Shown piece by piece: positions 1-8,417 of a stretch of DNA of 40,091 nucleotides. The translations under genes were made by a program, and so were the position numbers. Source of the stretch: Planctomicrobium piriforme (GTDB lineage: Bacteria > Planctomycetota > Planctomycetia > Pirellulales > UBA1268). The stretch spans positions 1-40,091 of the forward strand of contig CAMAVC010000024.1 of assembly GCA_945861585.1 (NCBI GenBank), written 5' to 3'. Position 1 is the stretch's first letter. Each line of letters opens with the position of its first letter. The notes under the pieces are model-generated. The model was not told the DNA's origin, did no database searches, and saw only the letters and a list, made by a program, of their open reading frames with translations.

Positions 1-1375
1 TCGTCTTCCGCTCCGAGTCGAACGGCACCTCGGAGACCACGGGCTCCGCCGCATTGTCCAGGACGACGCCCGCCTTCATGGCGGCGACGAGCAGGGCGCC
101 CTCCGTGGGATCTCCGATCACCTGCCACCGATCGCCGCCATCCGCATCCGGCCGGAGGGCCGCGTTGTTGCAGCGGGCGCCGATCGTGAGGATCTGCACG
201 AGGTCCACGTCGTGCCGCGGATCGCAGGCTGTGGGAGCCGCCTCGCCCGGTGCGCTCGGCTCGAGCGAAAACTCACCCCGCGGCGCATAGCCCGTGCCTG
301 AGACACGATACGAACGCGTGCCGGTGACGACGGCCTGCACGGTCATTTCATTGCGCGTCAGCGTGCCGGTCTTGTCGGAGCCGACCACCGTCACGCACCC
401 GAGTGTCTCCACGCTCGGCAGCCGCCGCACGAGGGCGTTGCGAGCGACCATCCGTTGCACGCCGAGCGCCAACACGAGCGTCACGACGGCCGGCAGGCCT
501 TCGGGAACAGCCGCCACGGCCAGACTCACCGACCGCAGCAGCACGTCCCACACGCTGCCGGCCCGCAGCAGCTCGAGCCCGGAAATCACGGCCACGATCA
601 CCAGACAGACGGCGACGAGCACGCGGCCGAGCTCGTCGAGCCGGCGCTGGAGCGGCGTGGTCTCCGCCGGTGCGCGGTCAAGCAGGCCCGCGATCCGCCC
701 CAGTTCGGTCTGCATCCCGGTCGCCACCACGAGGCCGACGCCCCGCCCCACGGCCACGACCGTGCCGGCGTGGACGACCGTGGCCCGATCGCCGAGCGGC
801 AGATCGGCCGGCAGGCGTTCCGTAGCACGCTTCACGACCGGCAGCGATTCGCCGGTCAGCGCCGCCTCCTGAACCGCCAGCCCGTGCGCTTCGACGAGCC
901 GCGCGTCGGCTGGCACCTGACAGCCCGCATCGAGCTCGACGCGATCGCCGACAACGATCTCCCGTGCGGCGACGACGCGGGCAAGGCCATCGCGCACGAC
1001 ACGCGCTTGCGGTGCGGCGAGCCGCTGGAGCGCGGAGAGCGCCTGCTGGGCCCGCTCTTCCTGAAAGAAGCCGATCGCGCCGTTGATCACGACGATGGCC
1101 AGAATCGCCGCAGTGTCGGCCCACTCGCCGAGCAGCCCGGCGATCACGGCGGCCACGACGAGGATCACGATCACGAGCTGGTGGAACTGCCGTGCGAGCC
1201 GCCGCCACCACGGGATTCCAGGCTGCGCCTCGATCTCATTCGGGCCCGAAGCAACGAGCCGTCGCGCCGCCTCTGCCTCGGTCAGGCCACGGTCGGCATC
1301 GGTCCCCAGGCGTGCGGCCGTCGCCGCCACATCGAGGGCGTGCCAGGCCTCGCTCGCTCGATCCTCTGACGCCAT
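1..1375 (-). CDS. Cation-transporting P-type ATPase, PMA/SERCA-like (partial, runs off left edge)
   Basis: Membrane pump that moves a cation (Ca2+ or another ion of the P2 class) using ATP through a phospho-aspartate intermediate. Only the first 458 codons are in the window. Visible in order are an N-terminal cation-ATPase segment (about residues 15-60), two hydrophobic helices (about 60-110), the actuator loop with TGES at 174-177, a second helix pair (about 240-310) with PEGL at 291-294, and the phosphorylation motif DKTGTLT with Asp334. The nucleotide-binding domain has begun when the sequence stops at SERKT. The PEGL motif argues for a P2-type pump rather than a heavy-metal P1B pump, and there is no N-terminal CxxC domain. 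ATG at 1373-1375 is chosen because it gives the usual family N-terminus. It is transcribed alone or with the porin upstream of it (68 bp gap). Which ion is moved cannot be told from this part. Confidence 0.93.
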   Translation of the reverse strand, partial: MASEDRASEAWHALDVAATAARLGTDADRGLTEAEAARRLVASGPNEIEAQPGIPWWRRLARQFHQLVIVILVVAAVIAGLLGEWADTAAILAIVVINGAIGFFQEERAQQALSALQRLAAPQARVVRDGLARVVAAREIVVGDRVELDAGCQVPADARLVEAHGLAVQEAALTGESLPVVKRATERLPADLPLGDRATVVHAGTVVAVGRGVGLVVATGMQTELGRIAGLLDRAPAETTPLQRRLDELGRVLVAVCLVIVAVISGLELLRAGSVWDVLLRSVSLAVAAVPEGLPAVVTLVLALGVQRMVARNALVRRLPSVETLGCVTVVGSDKTGTLTRNEMTVQAVVTGTRSYRVSGTGYAPRGEFSLEPSAPGEAAPTACDPRHDVDLVQILTIGARCNNAALRPDADGGDRWQVIGDPTEGALLVAAMKAGVVLDNAAEPVVSEVPFDSERKT

Positions 1376-1443
1376 CAAACGCCTCCTCACACGGGGGCGA
1401 TCGTGCCACCCGGGGGCATTATCCCGTCGCCGCGTGCGACAGG

Positions 1444-2862
1444 CTAAAAGTCGTAGTCAAACCGCACGCCGTAGGCGTCTGTGAGGCTGTTGCCGGCTTT
1501 TCGATCCTCGAGAAATGCCCGGATGTAGTTGAATTTCGCCCGGACGTAGGGCGTGAGATACCAGTTGAGACCGATCGTGAAGTCGGTGAGATTGTTCCCG
1601 GAGATGTTCTTGTCGTTGAGGGTGATCGTCGAATAGCGGGCCGCGATCTCCCAGGCGCCGAGGCCTGTCCGCTTGCGTTCACCGATCTTGCCGACGCGGA
1701 GAAAATCCTCGAACGGTTCGAGCCGCTTGTGAATGCCGGCTTTGCGGTCGTAGGGCCGATGCTCGCCGGTGAGGAAGTAACTCAGCTGGGCCATGTAGCC
1801 GTTGAAGAACAGGTTGGGCCCATTGATCTGGTCGACGATCGCGAAGGCGTATTCCGATTGCAGCGAGAGCGGCCCGAGAATCAGGGCGAACTCGGGATCG
1901 AAGAGCTGAAACTGGCTCGCGGGAATGTTGCCCGTGTCGACGAAGATCGGCGCGAAGGGGCCGGGCGCTCCCTGTTGATAATTGCTCGGCGAGGGCGGGC
2001 CCACGGGACCGAACACGTTCGCCGGCTGCTGCTTGCGGATTTCGGGGGTGTTGCGGAAGCGGACCTGATTCTGTTGGGTCGCCCGATAGCTGTAGGCACT
2101 GCCCAGGTGCAGATAGTAGGCACCGTCGCTCGCCTCATCCCACCAGGGCAGCCATGTGCCTCGCATCGTCAGGGCCTGGCCGCTGTCGAACGAGTCGTTG
2201 CCGACGTTGTCGGAGTTGGTGCGGAAGGTGCCGATCTGCCACGTGTTGAACTCATCATTGGCCGTGCCGTAGGCCATCACGCCGCTATTGCGCGCCGGGG
2301 CGAACGTATCGACGAGCGACCGCTCCATGAACGTGTTGTTGCGGTTCTGCGTGACTCGTTCGAGCGAGAAGGGCTCGAAGAAGTGGCCAAACCGCACGTT
2401 CTGCAGCCAGGGAAGGTCGTGGGCCTCGATGTAGTTGTCGATGTAGCTCGGCTGGTTGGCGAGCGCAAAATCGACGCCCAGCGCGTACTCGAGCTGCTCG
2501 GTCGCCTTCCCGCGGGCCATGATCCGCAGCCGGCGGAACTGGGCGCCATCCTGAAGATCGCCCACCGAATCGCGGCTGATCGCGTCCTGGCCAAAATAGA
2601 CCATGTCGCCCTGCACCTGCCCCGAGATCGTGAGCGTCGGTTTTTTCTCTTTGGGCTTGTCCTTGGGCTTCGACTCGCTCTTCTTTTTCGCTGCCGCCTT
2701 GAGTTCGTCGATCTGCTGCTGCAGGCTCTGAAGTTCCGCGGTCACGCCGCTCGGGTCGGGGAGCGACACTTCAACATCTCCTGCATCGCCCAGATCGACG
2801 GCGGGCACCTCGGCCGCTCCGCACTCCGCGCAGACCGCGATCCACGTCCATAGCAGGGCCAT
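1444..2862 (-). CDS. Outer-membrane porin, phosphate-selective OprP/OprO-like family
   Basis: Predicted outer-membrane beta-barrel channel. The product begins with a short hydrophobic signal (ALLWTWIAVCAECGAAEV), then a heptad-like stretch (ELQSLQQQIDELKAA) followed by a Lys/Pro-rich linker, which is the trimerisation coiled coil typical of this porin class. From about residue 80 on it shows alternating hydrophobic strands with aromatic girdles (QVQGDMVYFGQ, LEYALGVDFAL, VRFGHFFEPFSLE) and ends in Phe (YGVRFDYDF), as barrel proteins that use the BAM machinery do. FGHFFEPFSLE is a strong family signature of the OprO/OprP group. The frame is open 12 codons further upstream, but ATG at 2860-2862 puts the signal peptide at the N-terminus. 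The substrate is not decided by sequence: many planctomycete members are annotated as phosphate-selective only by homology. Confidence 0.88.
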   Translation of the reverse strand: MALLWTWIAVCAECGAAEVPAVDLGDAGDVEVSLPDPSGVTAELQSLQQQIDELKAAAKKKSESKPKDKPKEKKPTLTISGQVQGDMVYFGQDAISRDSVGDLQDGAQFRRLRIMARGKATEQLEYALGVDFALANQPSYIDNYIEAHDLPWLQNVRFGHFFEPFSLERVTQNRNNTFMERSLVDTFAPARNSGVMAYGTANDEFNTWQIGTFRTNSDNVGNDSFDSGQALTMRGTWLPWWDEASDGAYYLHLGSAYSYRATQQNQVRFRNTPEIRKQQPANVFGPVGPPSPSNYQQGAPGPFAPIFVDTGNIPASQFQLFDPEFALILGPLSLQSEYAFAIVDQINGPNLFFNGYMAQLSYFLTGEHRPYDRKAGIHKRLEPFEDFLRVGKIGERKRTGLGAWEIAARYSTITLNDKNISGNNLTDFTIGLNWYLTPYVRAKFNYIRAFLEDRKAGNSLTDAYGVRFDYDF

Positions 2863-3073
2863 GGCACACCGTCCTCGGTGCGTGCGGCGCGGATGCACGA
2901 TTTCAGCTTCCCTTGCTCGGCCTTCCGGCTGGTCCGGTCAGGCACGGGCGAATGCGGCGGAGCCTCCTGGCGGTCAGGTCAGCCTCGATCACGTCATCTG
3001 CATGATCGGCACGATCGCTACAAGGATTGACCCTTGCGCGATCGCGAGGCCCGACGGGAAGCCCGCAGCCTGC
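2863..3073. other. Intergenic region between porin and zinc peptidase
   Basis: 211 bases upstream of the porin and downstream of the peptidase. It must hold the porin promoter, but I see no convincing -35/-10 pair and no strong hairpin. No reading frame here has protein-like composition. Confidence 0.4.
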
Positions 3074-3769
3074 CTATCTTTCCGAGTCGCTGTTGCCGCT
3101 GGTGAGATAGCTGGCGTAGTAAAGGAGCGTGAGGATGCTCTGGAGCGTGGCGGCCACGTAGGTCCACGCGGCGGCATTGAGCACTTTGTTGACACCCGAC
3201 ATCTGCGCCGGGGGCACGATGCCGAGATTCACGAGCTGCGCCTTCGCCCGATTGCTCGCATCAATCTCCACCGGGAGGTTCACAAGCTGAAAGAACACCG
3301 TGCCGCCGAAGAGCGCGATCCCGAGCCAGGCCAGCGGCGCGAGCTGCATCATCAAGCCGAGCACGAACATCGTGATCCCGAAGCCGCTGCCGATGTTGGC
3401 CACGTTGACCGCGGCGTTGCGGATCGTCATCAGTGAAAAGCTCTGGGCGTCTTGGAGCGCGTGCCCCGCTTCATGGGCGGCGATGCCGACGGCGGCCAGG
3501 GAGCGGCTGCCATACACGGCCTCCGACAGCCTCAGTACCTTCGCCTGGGGATCATAGTGGTCGTTGAGCTTCCCCGGGATCGCTTCGATCTCCACGTCGG
3601 TGGCGCCGGCCGAATCGAGGATGTGCCGCGCGGCGGCGGCGCCCGTGAGCGGGGCGGGCTCGTGCGAAGCCGCGGCGAACGAGGATTGCACCCGCCACTG
3701 GGCCCACATCGCGAGCAGCATCGCGGGAGCCACGGCCAGCATGTACATCGGATCGAAGAAAATCGGCAT
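3074..3769 (-). CDS. Membrane zinc metallopeptidase, YugP/Zn_peptidase_2 family
   Basis: A 231-residue integral membrane peptidase. The zinc motif HEAGH lies at residues 99-103 (His99, Glu100, His103) inside AAHEAGHALQ. Residues 5-25 form a first membrane helix (MYMLAVAPAMLLAMWAQW), two hydrophobic segments follow the active site (about 120-165), and a last one sits near the C-terminus. The sequence around the motif (LSEAVYGSRSLAAVGIAAHEAGHALQ) is characteristic of the neutral zinc metallopeptidase family that includes Bacillus YugP. Its physiological substrate is generally unknown. The open frame extends 45 codons upstream, but that part is Arg-rich with no membrane character, so ATG at 3767-3769 is preferred; it matches the short MPIFFDPMYM start usual for the family. 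It diverges from the lipoprotein gene at 3863 with 93 bases between the starts. Confidence 0.92.
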   Translation of the reverse strand: MPIFFDPMYMLAVAPAMLLAMWAQWRVQSSFAAASHEPAPLTGAAAARHILDSAGATDVEIEAIPGKLNDHYDPQAKVLRLSEAVYGSRSLAAVGIAAHEAGHALQDAQSFSLMTIRNAAVNVANIGSGFGITMFVLGLMMQLAPLAWLGIALFGGTVFFQLVNLPVEIDASNRAKAQLVNLGIVPPAQMSGVNKVLNAAAWTYVAATLQSILTLLYYASYLTSGNSDSER

Positions 3770-3862
3770 GGGGGGCGAAACTCCGTGGGACGGCCGTGGC
3801 AGGCAGGAACAGCGCAGCCCGAGCCGCGAGTGTATTCTAGCTCTACGTATCGCCGAGGGGCC

Positions 3863-4981
3863 ATGTTCGCTCGTCCGTTTTCCACGCCGTGTCGCCGCCC
3901 GCACCGTTACTTCTGGCTCGTGGCCGGGTGCGCGGCCATGGCGGGCTGTGGCGTGGCGCCACCGCCGGCTGCACCACCACCCGGCGCTCTATCGCCTGCG
4001 ACCGAGCCGCTCTGCTCCCGCATCGCGGCCGTCGTCAACCACGCTCGCAACGCCCGTCGGCTCGATGCCGCCGTCCACGGTGCCTGGCAGGTGGTCCACG
4101 GCATTCTGGCCTTCGGGCCCGACTTTCCGCTCGCGCACGAGGGGAGCGTGAGCCCGGCGCTCGAGTATCTCTTGGGCGGCGGCCGGATCACCGGCTGGCA
4201 ACTCCGCCCGGGCGATCATGGCGTCGTCGCGGTCGTCGAGGAGGGAAGCACGACGGGCCAGGGCCACCCCGATCAGTGGCTCGGCTATCTCTCGCAATGC
4301 GGCCTCGGCGGCATCCCGCTCGACACGAAGCTCGTCGTCGCCGGCCGCGACTTCACGCTCGCCGACCTGCTCGCGCAGGCGAAGCACGACATCCGCTCCG
4401 GCCGTGAGGCGACGTGGACGCTCATGGCGCTCACGGCCTACCTTCCCCCCGACGCATCCTGGAAAGCCTCCGATGGCTCGACCTGGACGATCGAACGGGT
4501 CGTCCACATGGAGGCCGACGCCGACCTGTCTTCGAGCGCCTGCGGCGGCGCTCACCGGCTGACAGGGCTGGCGCTCGCGCTGGCAGCCCACCGCAAGGCC
4601 CGCGCGAATCCCGCCGCGCCGCTCACCGGCGGCTGGGCCGCCGCAGCCGACCGGCTTGCCGACGCGATCGATCGGGCGCGGGCGTTCCAGCAGGCCGACG
4701 GCAGCTTCTCCACACACTTCTTTGATCGACCGGGCACCTCGCCCGACGTGTTCGCCCGCCTCGGCGCCACCGGCCACATCTTCGAAGTGCTCACGATCGC
4801 ACTCGACGACAAAGACCTCGCCGCCCCGTGGGTGACCCGCGCCGCGGAGCGGCTCGTCACCCTGCTCGAGCAGACGGACGACGTCGATGTGGAGTGCGGC
4901 GGCCTCTACCATGCGATCCACGGTCTCATGCTGTACAACGAGCGGACGTGCCCCGGGGGGCCTATCGCTTCGATTCGCTGA
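3863..4981 (+). CDS. Probable lipoprotein with alpha/alpha-toroid-like repeats, function unknown
   Basis: I do not recognise this 372-residue protein as a named family. The N-terminus has a positively charged stretch, a hydrophobic core and two possible lipobox cysteines (VAGC ending at Cys23, MAGC ending at Cys29), followed by a Pro-rich linker, so it is probably lipid-anchored. The rest is helical with features of alpha/alpha-barrel (terpene-cyclase/prenyltransferase-like) repeats: a QQADGSF turn near residue 280, several His/Cys-containing helices (VVHMEADAD, SSSACGGAHRL, ATGHIFEVL) and a terminal ECGGLYHAIHGLMLYNERTC. These could form a metal or ligand site, but I cannot show catalysis. 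The ATG at 3863 gives the signal peptide; the upstream open frame is antisense to the peptidase gene. It ends 11 bp before the H-NOX kinase, so the two are probably co-transcribed. Confidence 0.75.
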   Translation: MFARPFSTPCRRPHRYFWLVAGCAAMAGCGVAPPPAAPPPGALSPATEPLCSRIAAVVNHARNARRLDAAVHGAWQVVHGILAFGPDFPLAHEGSVSPALEYLLGGGRITGWQLRPGDHGVVAVVEEGSTTGQGHPDQWLGYLSQCGLGGIPLDTKLVVAGRDFTLADLLAQAKHDIRSGREATWTLMALTAYLPPDASWKASDGSTWTIERVVHMEADADLSSSACGGAHRLTGLALALAAHRKARANPAAPLTGGWAAAADRLADAIDRARAFQQADGSFSTHFFDRPGTSPDVFARLGATGHIFEVLTIALDDKDLAAPWVTRAAERLVTLLEQTDDVDVECGGLYHAIHGLMLYNERTCPGGPIASIR

Positions 4982-4992
4982 GACCTGCAGCC

Positions 4993-6447
4993 GTGCACGG
5001 CTTGATCTTTTTCTACATCCAGAAGTTTGCGGAGACCGTGGCGCGCGGCGCGCGTCCGAGCGTGGCGACGGGTGCCACCCGCTACCTCCCGTCGGGCGTC
5101 TATCCCGATGCCGCGGCCGTCGAGCTCCTCCAGGCGCTGGCCGAGTCGACCGGCCGTTCACTTCCCGACACGCTCGAGCAGTTCGGCCACTTTCTCGCCC
5201 CGCATCTCCTGAAGGTGGCGGGCCGTCACGTCGACCCAGGGTGGCAGACGCTCGATCTCATCGAACACACCGAAGCGATCATCCACGCGATGATCCGCAC
5301 GGCAAATCCCGGCGCCCTGCCGCCGGTGCTCGAGACGGTGCGGCCTGCGCTCGACGAGCTGCATCTCATCTACGGCTCACAGCGGCAGCTCTGCCCGCTG
5401 GCCCGCGGGCTCATGCGCGGTATCGCGGCGCACTACCACGAGGAACTCGAGATCGATGAGCCTTCGTGCATGCACCGCGGCGATCCGTTCTGCTCGTTCG
5501 TGATCCGCCGCCTGGCTCACGAGACCCACGCCACCCACGCGGCGCTGGCCGACACGACCGACGTCGTCCGCGGCGCCGAGCCGGCGATCGCGACTCCCGT
5601 CGCTCCGACAGCCGACGATTCGCTCCCGCCGACGATCGGTGGCTACACGATCGTGCAGCTGATCGGCCGGGGCGGAATGGGCCGCGTCTATCTGGCCCGC
5701 GACGAGCAACTCCGCCGCGACGTCGCCATCAAGGTGCTTCATCCGTCGAAGGCCCGCGACCCCGCCGCGACACGTCGATTTCTGCGCGAGGGCCGGGCGG
5801 CGGCGGCGGTCGATCACCCCCACGTGATGACGATCCACCAGGTCGGCGACGAACAGGGCCTGCCCTACATCGTGATGCAGCTGCTCGTCGGCCGCACGCT
5901 CAAGGAGGCCCGACAGGCGGAGGGCCCGCTCCCGCTCCCCGAGGTGCTCCGCATCGGCCGCGAAATCGCGGAGGGGCTCGCGGCTGCCCACCGCCAGGGG
6001 CTCGTGCACCGCGACATCAAGCCCGACAATGTCTTTCTGCAGGAGCCGCACGGCCAGGTGCGGATCATCGACTTCGGCCTGGCCCGCACCGGCAGTGATG
6101 ATGGCCTCGACGTGACCGTCGATGGGTCGATCGTCGGCACACCCGCCTACATGTCGCCGGAGCGGATCGAGGGCGGCACGCTCGACGCGAAGAGCGATCT
6201 CTTCGGGCTGGGGGTCATTCTCTACGAGTTGCTCGCCAACAGGCTGCCGTTCGAGGGCACATCGCTCGTGTCGATGCTCGCGGCAATCGCCCGCGGCATG
6301 CCGGCCGACCTCGGGACCGTCGCCCCCGACGTGCCCGAGCCTGTCGCCCGACTCGTGATGCGGCTCATCGCCCACGACAAAGCCGCCCGCCCCGCCGATG
6401 CCGCCACCGTTGCCGCCGATCTCGCCGCCCTCCAGCGGACCCTGTAG
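4993..6447 (+). CDS. H-NOX (heme-NO-binding) domain fused to Ser/Thr protein kinase
   Basis: A 484-residue putative gas-sensing kinase. Residues 1-175 match the H-NOX/HNOB fold: start MHGLIFFYIQKF, a proximal-heme histidine candidate His98 in EAIIHAMIRT, and the heme-propionate motif Y-x-S-x-R at Tyr127, Ser129 and Arg131. The 29-residue spacing from His to Tyr equals that in Thermoanaerobacter H-NOX (His102/Tyr131). The O2-stabilising distal Tyr position is Leu136, so NO/CO rather than O2 binding is predicted. After a linker (175-215) comes a complete kinase domain: glycine loop GRGGMG (225-230), Lys247 in VAIK, HRDIKPDN (339-346), DFG (360-362), SPE (388-390) and SDLFGLG (401-407). No membrane segment is seen, so it is probably cytosolic. 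The GTG at 4993 is chosen because H-NOX domains begin M-x-G-L; upstream residues of the open frame lie within the preceding gene. It sits 11 bp after the lipoprotein gene. The kinase assignment is certain, the H-NOX strong, the ligand inferred. Confidence 0.88.
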   Translation: MHGLIFFYIQKFAETVARGARPSVATGATRYLPSGVYPDAAAVELLQALAESTGRSLPDTLEQFGHFLAPHLLKVAGRHVDPGWQTLDLIEHTEAIIHAMIRTANPGALPPVLETVRPALDELHLIYGSQRQLCPLARGLMRGIAAHYHEELEIDEPSCMHRGDPFCSFVIRRLAHETHATHAALADTTDVVRGAEPAIATPVAPTADDSLPPTIGGYTIVQLIGRGGMGRVYLARDEQLRRDVAIKVLHPSKARDPAATRRFLREGRAAAAVDHPHVMTIHQVGDEQGLPYIVMQLLVGRTLKEARQAEGPLPLPEVLRIGREIAEGLAAAHRQGLVHRDIKPDNVFLQEPHGQVRIIDFGLARTGSDDGLDVTVDGSIVGTPAYMSPERIEGGTLDAKSDLFGLGVILYELLANRLPFEGTSLVSMLAAIARGMPADLGTVAPDVPEPVARLVMRLIAHDKAARPADAATVAADLAALQRTL

Positions 6448-6448
6448 C

Positions 6449-6464
6449 ACAGGCTTCAGCCTGT
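6449..6464. terminator. Hairpin between convergent kinase and hisS genes
   Basis: A perfect 7-bp inverted repeat (ACAGGCT, 2-base loop, AGCCTGT) starts two bases after the kinase stop and ends 18 bases before the hisS stop on the other strand. The position suits a bidirectional terminator, though there is no T-tract on either side, and the loop as drawn is tight so the real stem is probably 5-6 bp. Confidence 0.45.
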
Positions 6465-6482
6465 CTGAGTTGCCGATTCGCG

Positions 6483-7811
6483 TCAGCGTGAAACCATCTG
6501 CGAACGCACGGCATCCACGAGCACGTGCAGGTCGCCATGCCAATCGATCGTCGTGCTCTGCTGCGTGGCCAGGTTCTTGAACTGGGCCGTACCTGCGGCG
6601 AATTCATCGCTGCCGATGACGAGCGCCGCCGGAAAGCCCTTCTTGGCCGCGACCTTGAGCTGCTGCCCCACCCGCTTTGCCTCGGGAAAAAATTCCACGG
6701 CCATGCCGGCCGCACGGAGGGCCGACGCGACCCGCAGGTAGTCGGCGAGATGTGCCTCGTCGAAGAACACGAGAAACACCTCGGCCGGCGTCTCCACTGC
6801 CGAGAGCTTGCCGAGCTCCTCGAGGCCGGCGAGCAGGCGGTCGATGCCGAGCGATGCCCCGACTCCGGGCAGCGCCTGCTTCGTGTACAGCCCGGCGAGA
6901 TTGTCGTAGCGGCCGCCCGAGCAGATGCTGCCGAGCGTGGGCAGGTCGTCGAGGAAGCTTTCAAGCACGATGCCTGTGTAGTAGTCGAGGCCGCGGGCGA
7001 TCGACGGATCGACGACGACACGGCCCTCGGCGACGCCCGCCGCCTGCACGCCGTCGAGGATTGCCCGGAGCGCAGCCACGCCCGCCCGCCCGCTCTCGGA
7101 ATCGGCGACGAGGCTCTCGAGCCCGGCGAGCACGTCGGCCATCGAACCCGACAGCTCCGCCATCTTCAAGAGCTTCTCGACCGCATCGGCCACCACGCCG
7201 TGGCCGATCAACTCGGCTTTCACGGCGTCACGCGTCGCCTTGCCCAGCTTGTCGAGCGACCGCAGCACGTCGGTCGCCCGGTCGGCGAGGCCAAGTGAAG
7301 CGAGCACACCGCCGAGCACCCGGCGGTCGTTGATGCGGATCGTGAACCGCTCGATCCCGATCGCGGCCAAGAGATCGTGCACCACGAGCACCGTCTCGAG
7401 GTCGGCCACGGGGCTCGTGGTGCCGATCGTGTCGAAATCACACTGCATGAACTCGCGGTAGCGGCCGCGCTGCGTGTTTTCGCCGCGCCACACCGTGGCC
7501 ATGTGATATCGCTTGAATGGCGTGCCGAGGCTCGCGATGTGCTGGGCACAGAAACGCGCGAATGGCACCGTGAGGTCGAACCGCATGCCGACCTCGCGGC
7601 CGCCGTGGTCGGTGAAGCGATAGAGCTGCTTGTCGGTCTCGGCACTCCCCTTGCCCGTGAGGATCTCGAGGTATTCGAGCGCCGGCGTGTCGATCGGGGC
7701 GAAGCCGAAGGAGCGGTAGACCTGCCGGGCCACGTCGAGAATGCGCTCGCGGGCCAACGCCTGCGCGGGCAGATGATCGCGAAACCCCTTCAGCGTGCGC
7801 GGCTCGATCAT
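6483..7811 (-). CDS. hisS: Histidine-tRNA ligase
   Basis: Class II aminoacyl-tRNA synthetase that charges tRNA-His in the cytoplasm. The 442-residue product begins MIEPRTLKGFRD, the usual HisRS start. Motif 1 lies around residues 35-50 (FGFAPIDTPALEYLEIL), the histidine-site FDLTVPFARF at about 78-87, motif 2 as MATVWRGENTQRGRYREFMQ with a following CDFD, the HisA signature as SIARGLDYYTGIV, and motif 3 near GVGASLGIDRLL. The C-terminal anticodon-binding alpha/beta domain (EVFLVFFDEAHLADYL onward) is complete. Length is close to the bacterial norm of 420-450. The start codon overlaps the stop of the upstream cysteine-cluster gene as ATGA (7808-7811), which implies translational coupling. Nothing looks abnormal. 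Confidence 0.97.
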   Translation of the reverse strand: MIEPRTLKGFRDHLPAQALARERILDVARQVYRSFGFAPIDTPALEYLEILTGKGSAETDKQLYRFTDHGGREVGMRFDLTVPFARFCAQHIASLGTPFKRYHMATVWRGENTQRGRYREFMQCDFDTIGTTSPVADLETVLVVHDLLAAIGIERFTIRINDRRVLGGVLASLGLADRATDVLRSLDKLGKATRDAVKAELIGHGVVADAVEKLLKMAELSGSMADVLAGLESLVADSESGRAGVAALRAILDGVQAAGVAEGRVVVDPSIARGLDYYTGIVLESFLDDLPTLGSICSGGRYDNLAGLYTKQALPGVGASLGIDRLLAGLEELGKLSAVETPAEVFLVFFDEAHLADYLRVASALRAAGMAVEFFPEAKRVGQQLKVAAKKGFPAALVIGSDEFAAGTAQFKNLATQQSTTIDWHGDLHVLVDAVRSQMVSR

Positions 7812-8305
7812 GACACGATCGGGAGGAGGGCCGGCTTCGGGCCGCGGATGCTCGTGCGGCGGTTCTTGCGCTTCCGGCCGTCGCCGATCTCCTGGCCGCC
7901 CGGGCCGAGCACGGCGTCCATGTATTCCTCGACCTGCTCCGCCGTCTCGAAATATTGGTCGTAGACCCAGTCGTCTTCGTATTCGCAGTCTTTCGTCGTG
8001 TATTCGCGGCAGATCTGCGGCCGCGTGTCGTAGATGCCGCAGCGGTGGTCGGCCTGCAGGTGCTTGCACTCGGTGTGCACGCACACATACCAGTCGCCGT
8101 CTTCGGTGAACACGGTGGCATGGTCGTGGAGCAGGAACCAACGGATGTATTCGAACTCCTCGCGCGTGGTCGGCGTCTCCAAGGGCAGGGCGAAATAGCG
8201 GCAGCACTTGGCCGTGCAGTATTCGCAGAGCACCTTGTCTTGCGGGATGTCACTCCGCTTCGGCTTCGGCGGGAGCGTGGGGAGCGGCAGATCAGCGACC
8301 GACAT
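7808..8305 (-). CDS. YkgJ-family cysteine-cluster protein
   Basis: A 165-residue soluble protein with the Cys pattern of the YkgJ family (UPF0153), thought to bind zinc or an iron-sulphur centre; the biochemical role is not established. Cysteines are at 27, 30, 34, 35, 75, 80, 89, 99 and 107. The first cluster reads CEYCTAKCC, and the later RPQICREY plus KDCEYEDDW are typical of the family. The C-terminus is basic (DGRKRKNRRTSIRG). The ATG at 8303-8305 is preferred over the longer open frame, which would run into the promoter region and the recJ leader. The gene is coupled to hisS by a 4-base ATGA overlap, a conserved-looking arrangement that may simply secure co-expression. It diverges from recJ. 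Confidence 0.88.
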   Translation of the reverse strand: MSVADLPLPTLPPKPKRSDIPQDKVLCEYCTAKCCRYFALPLETPTTREEFEYIRWFLLHDHATVFTEDGDWYVCVHTECKHLQADHRCGIYDTRPQICREYTTKDCEYEDDWVYDQYFETAEQVEEYMDAVLGPGGQEIGDGRKRKNRRTSIRGPKPALLPIVS

Positions 8306-8327
8306 CAGTGACCTCCAGGGAGCTCGA

Positions 8328-8347
8328 GCCCCGCAACCTTGCGGGGC
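8328..8347. other. Perfect 9-bp GC-rich hairpin in the ykgJ-hisS / recJ divergent region
   Basis: GCCCCGCAA, 2-base loop, TTGCGGGGC. It lies 22 bases upstream of the ykgJ-like start, so it would be in the 5' leader of the ykgJ-hisS transcript if the promoter at about 8352-8357 is real. It could be a leader hairpin affecting hisS expression or a simple palindromic binding site. Confidence 0.5.
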
Positions 8348-8351
8348 CGGC

Positions 8352-8389
8352 ACTATACCATCCGTCGCGGTCGGCCGATCCCCTATACT
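8352..8389. promoter_or_regulatory. Putative back-to-back -10 elements for ykgJ-hisS and recJ
   Basis: On the plus strand TATACT (8384-8389) lies 28 bases before the recJ ATG. On the minus strand TATAGT (8357-8352) lies 46 bases before the ykgJ-like ATG. No good -35 box accompanies either, so this is a tentative call based on the -10 hexamers and their position in the divergent gap. Confidence 0.35.
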
Positions 8390-8417
8390 CGCGGCTCGTT
8401 TTGCAGGGAGTCGGCCG

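Noticed and set aside
455..1369. Long plus-strand open frame of 304 codons
   Set aside because: It is antisense to the P-type ATPase, whose motifs (TGES, PEGL, DKTGTLT) are unmistakable; the plus product is rich in His, Arg and Asp as shadow frames in GC-rich DNA are.
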